Source: JABCPO02 sp963546185 (GTDB lineage Bacteria > Bacillota > Clostridia > TANB77 > CAG-508). Taken from it: a stretch of 5,391 nt of DNA. The translations under genes and the position numbers were made by a program. Positions 1 through 4,870 of this stretch are shown piece by piece. The notes beneath the pieces are model-generated. The model was not told where the DNA came from and did no database searches. It saw only the letters and a program-made list of their open reading frames with translations. Every line of letters starts with the position of its first letter. The stretch's first letter is position 1. The stretch covers positions 1-5,391 of the forward strand of contig CAUULU010000062.1 of NCBI GenBank assembly GCA_963546185.1, given 5' to 3'.

Positions 1-314
1 CATTAGCAATATTAATTAAAATATTATTACCATTAGTAGTTATAATATTAGTTATTTTAGGAGTAATAATAGTTGTTAAAACTTTAGAAAATGGAAACAT
101 AGAAAAATCTGCAAAAGAAGTTATAGATTTTATATGTAAATACTTTAAAGATTTATTTAAGTTTGGAAAATCTTCTAAAAAAGAAGAAAAGAAAGAAGAA
201 GAAAAAATAGTAATAGATGAATCAAAAGTAAAAGAAAATAAGAAAAAAGCTAATAATGGAAATAAGAAACAAAATAACAAGAAAAATAATAAATCTAAAA
301 AAGAAGAAAAATAA
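1..314 (+). CDS. C-terminal part of a membrane protein with a lysine-rich tail (5' end outside window)
   Basis: The reading frame is open from the left edge (first full codon at base 3) and ends at TAA 312-314, showing 103 residues. Visible residues 2-25 are a strongly hydrophobic stretch of Ile, Leu and Val that looks like one membrane-spanning segment. It is followed by about 30 residues of mixed character with aromatics (around 43-54) and then a highly charged tail (55-103) rich in Lys, Glu and Asn, which is probably disordered. I do not recognise a family. By the positive-inside tendency the basic tail would lie in the cytoplasm, but that is inference. No CGG trinucleotide occurs in it and no frameshift is needed. 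The start, and any N-terminal domain that would define its function, lie outside the window. Confidence 0.75.
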   Translation, partial: LAILIKILLPLVVIILVILGVIIVVKTLENGNIEKSAKEVIDFICKYFKDLFKFGKSSKKEEKKEEEKIVIDESKVKENKKKANNGNKKQNNKKNNKSKKEEK

Positions 315-332
315 TTAAAAATTGATTATAAG

Positions 333-399
333 TAATATAGTCTTGAGAGAATTTTATAAAAAGAAATCCTAATTTTAATAGCTCTCAAGACATATATTA
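333..399. repeat. Long-looped inverted repeat in intergenic spacer
   Basis: GTCTTGAGAG (340-349) is exactly complementary to CTCTCAAGAC (382-391). The stem extends with TAATATA (333-339) against TATATTA (393-399) across a single bulged base at 392, giving about 17 pairs around a 32-base AT-rich loop. No T-run follows either arm directly, so it is not a classical intrinsic terminator. It may be a 3'-end stabilising or processing hairpin of the upstream mRNA, or a small remnant element. The pairing is seen directly; the role is unknown. Confidence 0.55.
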
Positions 400-449
400 T
401 AATTAATTTTAAATTAAAAACAAAAAAATAAAAAAGATTGAATTTTTTG

Positions 450-478
450 TTGACAAATAGTTATTCATATTGTATTAT
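450..478 (+). promoter_or_regulatory. Promoter of the tRNA cluster
   Basis: A perfect -35 box TTGACA (450-455) is followed by a 17-base spacer and the -10 box TATTAT (473-478). Transcription would begin near 485, about 10 bases before the first tRNA, which suits a stable-RNA operon. Confidence 0.85.
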
Positions 479-494
479 ATATGAGTAGCAGCAA

Positions 495-570
495 GGGCTA
501 TTAGCTCAGTCGGTAGAGCACTTGACTTTTAATCAAGGTGTCCCGCGTTCGAATCGCGGATAGCTCACCA
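495..570 (+). tRNA. tRNA-Lys (anticodon UUU)
   Basis: This is a complete cloverleaf of 76 bases with CCA encoded in the gene. The acceptor GGGCTAT pairs with ATAGCTC (one G-T wobble) and the D stem is GCTC/GAGC. The anticodon stem CTTGA/TCAAG carries the loop CTTTTAA (anticodon TTT). The T arm is CCGCG-TTCGAAT-CGCGG. It is the first tRNA after the promoter. Confidence 0.97.
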
Positions 571-585
571 GCTCCAAAAGGAGTT
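570..585 (+). other. Small hairpin between tRNA-Lys and tRNA-Glu
   Basis: AGCTCC (570-575) and GGAGTT (580-585) form a six-pair stem with one G-T pair around an AAAA loop, in the 18-base spacer between two tRNAs. It probably separates the two tRNAs in the primary transcript and helps processing; this role is inferred. Confidence 0.45.
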
Positions 586-588
586 GCT

Positions 589-663
589 GGCCCATTGGTC
601 AAGGGGTTAAGACATCGCCCTTTCACGGCGGAGACATGGGTTCGAATCCCGTATGGGTCACCA
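589..663 (+). tRNA. tRNA-Glu (anticodon UUC)
   Basis: This is a complete 75-base cloverleaf with encoded CCA. The acceptor GGCCCAT pairs with ATGGGTC and the D stem is short, GTC/GAC. The anticodon loop CTTTCAC (anticodon TTC) sits on the stem TCGCC/GGCGG. The T arm is ATGGG-TTCGAAT-CCCGT. Confidence 0.96.
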
Positions 664-665
664 TT

Positions 666-741
<76 letters not shown>

Positions 742-750
742 GATGGAGAC

Positions 751-779
751 AGGCATATCTTTATGATATGTCTTTTTTT
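751..779 (+). terminator. Intrinsic terminator of the tRNA cluster
   Basis: AGGCATATC (751-759) pairs with GATATGTCT (765-773) through nine pairs including one G-T, with a five-base loop. A run of T (773-779) follows directly, ten bases after the last tRNA. Confidence 0.88.
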
Positions 780-818
780 ATTACAATAATTTAGATTGTT
801 AATAATATTAAAATTATA

Positions 819-837
819 GAAAAAGAAAAAGAAAAAG
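819..837. repeat. GAAAAA hexanucleotide tract
   Basis: Three consecutive GAAAAA units plus a closing G lie just downstream of the copA terminator. On the minus strand they read as T-rich CTTTTT units and extend the U-rich tail after that hairpin. The tract is prone to length variation. Confidence 0.6.
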
Positions 838-840
838 TAA

Positions 841-866
841 AAAATCCGAAATTATATTCGGATTTT
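841..866 (-). terminator. Terminator of the cop operon, overlapping the copA stop codon
   Basis: A perfect ten-pair hairpin, AAAATCCGAA (841-850) against TTCGGATTTT (857-866), has a six-base loop. On the minus strand it is followed by two T and then T-rich CTTTTT units. The copA stop TAA (852-854) lies in the loop, so the last four sense codons form one arm. The hairpin is symmetric, but its T-rich tail is better on the minus strand. Confidence 0.85.
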
Positions 867-3079
867 CTTATTTTGTAATCTTAAAGAATTTAATATAACT
901 GTTAAACTACTAAATACCATAGCAATACTTGCAAACATTGGAGTTATAGAAATACCTAAAGGTTTAAATATACCAATTGCAAGAGGTATCATAAGAGTAT
1001 TATAGAAAAATGCCCAGAATAGGTTTTCTTTTATTGTAGTTAAAGTATATTTACTTATTTGTATAAGTTTTATTATTCCTTCTAAATTATTGTTTAAAAG
1101 TATAACATTTGCAGAATCTATAGCAATATCTGTACCACTTTTAACACTTACACCAATATCTGAGTTTATAAGTGCGATACTATCATTAATTCCATCACCA
1201 CACATCATAACAACTTGTTTTTCTTCTTTTAAGTTATTAATTATATTTGCTTTATCTTGTGGAAGTACATTTGAAATTATTTTTGATATTCCTATAGTGT
1301 TTCCGAACTTTTTCTGCGACAGTATCATTATCACCTGTAAGCATTATAGTTTTTATGTTGTTTTTATTTAATCTTGATATAATATCTTTACTATTATCTC
1401 TTAATATATCTTTTACGCCAATAAGACCAATTACATTATTGTCTTTAATTACATATATAATACTATTATTATCATTAGATAATTTTTCTTCATCTATTAT
1501 ATAGTTATTTTCTATATTAATATTATATTTAGATAATATTTTTCTATTTCCAAGTATTATAGCTGAATTTTCTACAATTCCTTTTATTCCATAACCTGGA
1601 ATATTTTCAAAGTTTTTAACTTTTTTAATTTGTATGTTATTATTTTGTATATATTCAGAAAATGCTGTTGAGATTGGATGTGATGATTGTAATTCTAAAC
1701 TTCCAGCAAGTGTTATTAGTTCATTATCATTTAAATTACTATAATTATATATTTTAGATATTTTTAATTTACCATATGTTAGAGTACCTGTTTTATCAAA
1801 TACAACAGTTGTTACTTTAGAAGCTTTTTCTAAAATTTCACTATTTTTTATAACTATACCATTTTTAGCACATATTCCTTCACTTACAATTATAGCAAGA
1901 GGGGTTGCAAGTCCTAAACTACATGGACATGCAATTACAAGAATTGTTATAAATGTGAGGATTGAATCATTAAAAGAATATCCTAATAATATATATGCAA
2001 AAAATGATAATAATGCGATTATAATTATTATAGGGACAAAATATCCGAGATATTTTGTCTGCAAGTTTAGCTATATGTGGCTTTGTATTTCCGAGCTTCA
2101 ATTACAAGTCTAACTATTTCAGAAATAGTAGAATCTTTTCCAATTTTTTCAGCTTTGTATTTAATTATACCATCATAATTTAAGCTTCCTGCAATAACTT
2201 TTTTACCTAAATCTTTTAAAATAGGGATACTTTCACCTGTTATAAATGATTCATCCAAATGCGCATGTCCGTTCTATAATTTCTCCATCTACAGCAATCT
2301 TTTGACCAGGTTTTGCAATTAGAATATCTCCTTTTTTTATTTCATCAAGAGTGATTATAGTTTCTATTCCATTTATTATTATAGTTGCAGTTTCTGGTGT
2401 TATTTCTACAAGTTTTTGAATTTCTTTTCTAGTTTTAATTTTGTTTTTTTCATCAATATATCTTCCGAAGTTTTACAAAATATATTATTATTGCGGAAGA
2501 TTCGAAATATAGGTTCATAACAAGATGGTGATTATTATTAAAAAATATATGATACATATTATATATACTATATATAAGTCCTGTTATAACACCTATTGAA
2601 ACAAGTGTATCCATATTTGGCATTTTATGTATTAAATTATTATAACCACTTTTTAAAATATCAAATCCATATATTAGAAATGGTATTGTTAGAATAAAGA
2701 GTGTGGTTGAATATATTTTTGAACTTTTATGTGGTTCTAATATTTCAGGCAATGGTAAATTTATCATATGTCCCATAGATATATACATTAATATAATTGC
2801 AAGAATAGTAAAGATTATAAAGAGTAATTTTTCATTCTTTTTCTTTTTTTCTACATTAAAGTTTTTAAAAAGTCCTAAACTCTTATAACCAGATTTTTCA
2901 ATATATTTTTCTATTTTAGGTATATCTAAAATCTTTTCATCATATGTAATTGTTGCATTTGCCATTACAAGATTTACCTTTGCATCAAAAATACCATTTT
3001 GCTTATTTAAATATTTTTCAATACCATTTGAACATGCACTACAACTCATACCTCCAATTGATAATATTATAGTCTTCAT
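852..3079 (-). CDS. copA: Cu(I)-exporting P1B-1 ATPase CopA, read through five CGGA +1 recoding sites
   Basis: CopA pumps Cu(I) out of the cytoplasm at the cost of ATP. Read as triplets it breaks five times. Dropping the C of CGGA at 2467, 2271, 2093, 2047 and 1305 gives one 740-residue protein, the family length with a single metal-binding domain. In order: HMA domain with GMSCSAC (10-16); eight likely membrane helices; actuator motif TGES (280-283); CPC copper site in helix 6 (383-385); phosphorylation motif DKTGT (Asp427); HP (466-467); TGDN; hinge GDGIND (626-631); and, in helices 7 and 8, the YN and MVFSS residues typical of Cu(I) pumps. ATG overlaps the copZ stop by one base (TAATG) and TGGAGG lies seven bases upstream, so the genes are probably coupled. 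No catalytic residue is lost and no internal stop remains after recoding, so a functional gene is more likely than a pseudogene. If the extra bases were assembly errors it would be an ordinary copA. Confidence 0.93.
1302..1305 (-). other. CGGA recoding site 5 in copA
   Basis: The sense strand reads GTT-CGGA-AAC-ACT. Reading CGG as a triplet leads to an ectopic C-terminus. Skipping the C (base 1305) gives Val-Gly-Asn-Thr-Ile-Gly (Gly591) and continues into the GDGIND region. In the family this position is more often Ala, so glycine here rests on frame and length rather than strict conservation. Confidence 0.82.
2044..2047 (-). other. CGGA recoding site 4 in copA
   Basis: The sense strand reads TCT-CGGA-TAT. 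Skipping the C (base 2047) gives Ile-Ser-Gly-Tyr-Phe-Val-Pro (Gly344), the near-invariant ISGxFVP entry to helix 5. It lies 46 bases downstream of site 3. Confidence 0.87.
2090..2093 (-). other. CGGA recoding site 3 in copA
   Basis: The sense strand reads GCT-CGGA-AAT-ACA. Without a shift the frame ends at TAG 2071-2069. Skipping the C (base 2093) gives Glu-Ala-Gly-Asn-Thr-Lys (Gly329) and then the conserved IAKLADKIS segment at the usual spacing. Confidence 0.85.
2268..2271 (-). other. CGGA recoding site 2 in copA
   Basis: The sense strand reads GAA-CGGA-CAT. The zero frame hits TGA within four codons. Skipping the C (base 2271) gives Ile-Glu-Gly-His-Ala-His-Leu-Asp-Glu-Ser (Gly270), matching the family pattern EGxxxxDES just before TGES. 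Confidence 0.88.
2464..2467 (-). other. CGGA recoding site 1 in copA
   Basis: The sense strand reads CTT-CGGA-AGA. The zero frame stops at TGA four codons later. Skipping the C (base 2467) gives Val-Lys-Leu-Gly-Arg-Tyr-Ile-Asp (Gly205), matching the conserved LG(K/R)YLE at the end of helix 4. Confidence 0.88.
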
Positions 3080-3306
3080 TATAATACCTCCAATATATCA
3101 TAACCTAGATCTTCTAAGGTTTCTTTTATCATATCAATATCTAAATTTTTGATATCATTTGTTCCTATTTCTACAATTCCAGTATTATAGTTTGCATTTA
3201 CTGATTCTACATTTTCAACATTTTTTAAAACATTTTCAACTCTGTTTTCGCATCCAGTACATGACATACCAGAAATTTTTATTTCTATTTTATTATTTTT
3301 TTTCAT
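3079..3306 (-). CDS. copZ: Copper chaperone CopZ-like HMA protein
   Basis: This is a 75-residue cytosolic heavy-metal-associated domain protein. It should bind Cu(I) with the two cysteines of GMSCTGC (Cys16, Cys19) and hand it to CopA or to CsoR. The length and the order of strands and helices fit a single ferredoxin-like HMA fold, ending in the typical LEDLGYDILEV segment. The start ATG is preceded by AAAGGAG nine bases upstream. It lies 24 bases after csoR and its stop overlaps the copA start, so it is the middle gene of the operon. It contains no CGG and needs no recoding. The HMA family also includes mercury and zinc carriers; the csoR-copA context makes copper the best call. Confidence 0.92.
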   Translation of the reverse strand: MKKNNKIEIKISGMSCTGCENRVENVLKNVENVESVNANYNTGIVEIGTNDIKNLDIDMIKETLEDLGYDILEVL

Positions 3307-3330
3307 TATTATTAATCTCCTTTGTAATTA

Positions 3331-3676
3331 TTAATTATTAAATTTTTTAAAAAGTTCTATAACTTCTTCCATTGATGAAGTATCATTATTTTTCAAATCA
3401 TTTTCTATACATGAATGTATATGTTTTTCTAATATATGATTTGATAAGCTTTTTACTGAATTTTTTATTGCAGATAATTGTATTAAAATATCATTACAAT
3501 ATTTATCATCACATATCATATTATTAATTCCGATTTAATTGCCCTATAATCCTATTTATTCTATTAGTTATAGTTTTCTTTTCTTCATCTGTTCTAATAG
3601 TTTTCCTATTATTAGTAGAAGAGATAGGATTATGTATGCAATGTGATTTGTTATTTTTAATATTTTGTGTATCCAT
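3331..3676 (-). CDS. csoR: Copper-sensing repressor CsoR, read through one CGGA +1 recoding site
   Basis: CsoR is a small all-helical repressor that leaves DNA when it binds Cu(I). Conventional translation breaks after Leu-Asn. Dropping the C at 3532 joins the halves into 114 residues. The join rebuilds the conserved GQLNGI core (family GQVRGI). The Cu(I) ligands are present at family spacing: Cys60, His85 and Cys89 (25 and 4 residues apart), in DKYC and HIHSC. An N-terminal extension of about 25 residues includes SHCIH. The start ATG 3676 is chosen because AGAAAGGAG ends four bases upstream and because the longer frame from 3757 would begin upstream of the promoter. It is the first gene of the operon and probably controls itself through the operator at 3711-3730. 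Without recoding, the product would end at residue 50, losing all three ligands. Confidence 0.92.
3529..3532 (-). other. CGGA recoding site in csoR
   Basis: The sense strand reads AAT-CGGA-ATT. The zero frame hits TAA two codons after CGG. Skipping the C (base 3532) gives Gly-Gln-Leu-Asn-Gly-Ile (Gly49), a highly conserved glycine in the CsoR family. It has the same tetranucleotide and offset as the five copA sites. Confidence 0.9.
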
Positions 3677-3707
3677 ATTTCTCCTTTCTATATAATTAAT
3701 ATAACCT

Positions 3708-3736
3708 ATTATATACCTATAGGGGTATATTGTAAA
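3708..3736 (-). promoter_or_regulatory. Promoter of the csoR-copZ-copA operon
   Basis: On the minus strand TTTACA (3736-3731) is followed by a 17-base spacer and a perfect TATAAT (3713-3708). Transcription would begin near 3701, about 25 bases before the csoR ATG. Confidence 0.88.
3711..3730. promoter_or_regulatory. CsoR operator
   Basis: ATATACC (3711-3717) and GGTATAT (3724-3730) form an inverted repeat around TATAGG. It resembles the TACC-CTATAG-GGGTA type of site known for CsoR regulators in Bacillota. It fills the -35/-10 spacer, so bound repressor would block RNA polymerase directly. Confidence 0.82.
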
Positions 3737-3746
3737 TAGAAAAGTA

Positions 3747-3787
3747 TACATATTCATATTTAAATTGTATATAATTATGAATATGTA
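3747..3787. repeat. Twelve-base perfect inverted repeat between two divergent promoters
   Basis: TACATATTCATA (3747-3758) is exactly complementary to TATGAATATGTA (3776-3787) around a 17-base AT-rich loop. It lies between the csoR promoter (minus) and the promoter of the structured RNA (plus). It could be a binding site for a dimeric regulator or simply an AT-rich palindrome. No T-run follows. Confidence 0.5.
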
Positions 3788-3824
3788 CTCAATATATGTT
3801 AAAATATTTTGTGTTAAGATATAG

Positions 3825-3853
3825 TTGACTAATATATAAGAATCCGGTATAAT
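3825..3853 (+). promoter_or_regulatory. Promoter of the structured RNA
   Basis: TTGACT (3825-3830) is followed by a 17-base spacer and a perfect TATAAT (3848-3853). Transcription would begin around 3860, where the closing stem of the RNA starts. Confidence 0.87.
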
Positions 3854-3860
3854 AAAAATA

Positions 3861-3961
3861 AGAATACTTGAATGCCGAGGAAATTATGGGGATGCTGATT
3901 AATTCAGCTCCAGCATGCTGAGACATGTGGGATCGCATAACGGAGAGGTATTCTTTTTTTT
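3861..3961 (+). ncRNA. Unrecognised structured small RNA, about 100 nt, beside a DUF3800 gene
   Basis: The segment has no reading frame of note but has its own promoter and is clearly richer in G+C than its surroundings. AGAATACTT (3861-3869) pairs with AGGTATTCT (3946-3954) to close the molecule, and a U-run (3954-3961) follows, so this stem can double as terminator. Inside, CCG (3875-3877) pairs with CGG (3941-3943) and TTATG (3884-3888) with CATAA (3936-3940). GGA-U-GCTGA pairs with TCAGCTCC in a hairpin (3890-3911), and GCATG (3913-3917) with CATGT (3924-3928). I tested it mentally against SRP RNA, 6S, 5S and common riboswitch classes without a match. Structured RNA motifs linked to DUF3800 genes have been described from comparative genomics, and this could belong to one of them. 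It converges on the DUF3800 gene, whose stop codon it just touches. Confidence 0.72.
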
Positions 3962-4682
3962 ATATATTTAAATCATAATATTCTTTAAAAGTACCATTTT
4001 TAGGAACTAGTTTAATACCATAACCAATTAGTTTATTATTTTTTCTAAAGAAATGTTTTTGTAATTGTAGTGTATAATATTTTGTATTGTTAGTATTGTA
4101 TTTTAAAGATTGATGAAAAGAACTAGCACAAATATCAGCTAATTGTAATAATTGCAATGATTTATTTGGAAGTATTTTAATTCTTCCTATTTGATTTAGT
4201 ATTATATTTTGGCATTCTTGAGAAAGCCCTTCAATTATTGCTTTATACGACAACCCTTTTCGGCTACTAATATTAAAATTTTTAATTTTGGATTTATTGA
4301 TATATATTGAAATTCTTTCAAGAAGATAATTTAAATATTTAAAATAAATTTCTTTTGATTTTAAATAAGTTATAGAGGTTGTATCAACTATAAGATGAAT
4401 TATTGTAAAATTTTCGGTAATAATTTCATCTATTATAAATTTTTTGTTAGGGAATCCTTTTATTTGATTCCAGTGTAATTGAGATTTTTTTATTTCTAGC
4501 ATTTCTTTTATTTTATAAATTTTTTTTTGTATGATACTATCATTAATATTATCTACAATTACAGCAGTTATTATAAAATATTTGCTTCCTCTATCAATTC
4601 CTTCGTCTCCACTTTCATCTATATATACATTATAATATTTTTCGTTTTTATTTATTGTAAATTTTGATTTGTTTTGTTCCAT
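3960..4682 (-). CDS. DUF3800 family protein (RNase-H-like fold predicted)
   Basis: This 240-residue cytosolic protein has the hallmarks of DUF3800: YIDESG (20-25) near the N-terminus with acidic Asp22 and Glu23, a LHW motif (69-71), a hydrophobic strand ending in Asp100, and LQLADICA (179-186) with Asp183. The acidic residues fit a metal-dependent RNase-H-like active site. The family's biochemical role is not established, although it is common near mobile and defence genes. Start ATG 4682 has AGAAAGG eight bases upstream. It is monocistronic and faces the small RNA tail to tail, its TAA overlapping the RNA's terminal U-run. It needs no recoding: the sense strand has no CGG, and Arg141 uses CGA. 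Nothing links it to the copper operon except position. Confidence 0.88.
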   Translation of the reverse strand: MEQNKSKFTINKNEKYYNVYIDESGDEGIDRGSKYFIITAVIVDNINDSIIQKKIYKIKEMLEIKKSQLHWNQIKGFPNKKFIIDEIITENFTIIHLIVDTTSITYLKSKEIYFKYLNYLLERISIYINKSKIKNFNISSRKGLSYKAIIEGLSQECQNIILNQIGRIKILPNKSLQLLQLADICASSFHQSLKYNTNNTKYYTLQLQKHFFRKNNKLIGYGIKLVPKNGTFKEYYDLNI

Positions 4683-4827
4683 ATAAAATACCTTTCTTGG
4701 TATACAATAGCAAAGAATTTCGAAAAAAGCAAATAATTTTTTTTAATGAAATATATAGTAAAAAGTATATATTTTTAAGTTATAGCTAAAGAAGATTAAA
4801 ATTGTTGTTAAATTTAAAAATTGTATA

Positions 4828-4865
4828 TGATATAATTTAAATATAATAAGTTTATATAAAGGAGG
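4828..4865 (+). promoter_or_regulatory. Extended -10 promoter and ribosome binding site of the DUF4362-like gene
   Basis: TGA-TATAAT (4828-4836) is an extended -10 box with no convincing -35 box at the usual distance. A second TATAAT lies at 4842-4847. AAAGGAGG (4858-4865) precedes ATG 4871 by five bases and fixes the start. The rest of the spacer 4683-4827 is AT-rich with no feature I can support; a promoter for the DUF3800 gene must lie there but is not clear. Confidence 0.6.
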
Positions 4866-4870
4866 AAGGT

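Noticed and set aside
421..449. CAAAAAA...TTTTTTG as a terminator before the tRNA promoter
   Set aside because: The stem is only A-T pairs apart from one G-C, and the repeat runs up to the edge of the -35 box. It is likely chance in AT-rich DNA.
1090..1371. Plus-strand reading frame within copA, and similar ones at 2703-2888 and 3159-3341
   Set aside because: They are shadows on the opposite strand of copA and copZ, with no ribosome binding site and no recognisable domain.
852..3079. Calling copA a pseudogene broken into four or more fragments
   Set aside because: Every break is the same single-base event before an in-frame GGA. All catalytic motifs are intact, no other damage is present, and control elements are conserved. 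Decay would leave mixed lesions.
1302..3532. Ordinary sequencing error as the cause of the six frameshifts
   Set aside because: Errors should favour the many A/T homopolymers and ignore reading frame, whereas all six add C at CGGA exactly at a codon boundary. A systematic, methylation-linked error cannot be fully excluded without reads, but numerous other GGA codons in the same genes are unaffected.
1302..3532. Simple reassignment of CGG to another amino acid
   Set aside because: Reassignment as a triplet would not repair the reading frame. The downstream sequence is in the +1 frame at every site.
3677..3757. Upstream extension of csoR to a start at 3757
   Set aside because: The added 27 residues would cover the -10 box, the operator and the -35 box, and the ATG at 3676 has a strong ribosome binding site.
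3861..3961. The structured RNA as a thiamine pyrophosphate riboswitch, because it contains GCTGAGA
   Set aside because: The rest of the TPP consensus is absent, there is no downstream gene on the same strand, and the RNA ends in its own U-run.
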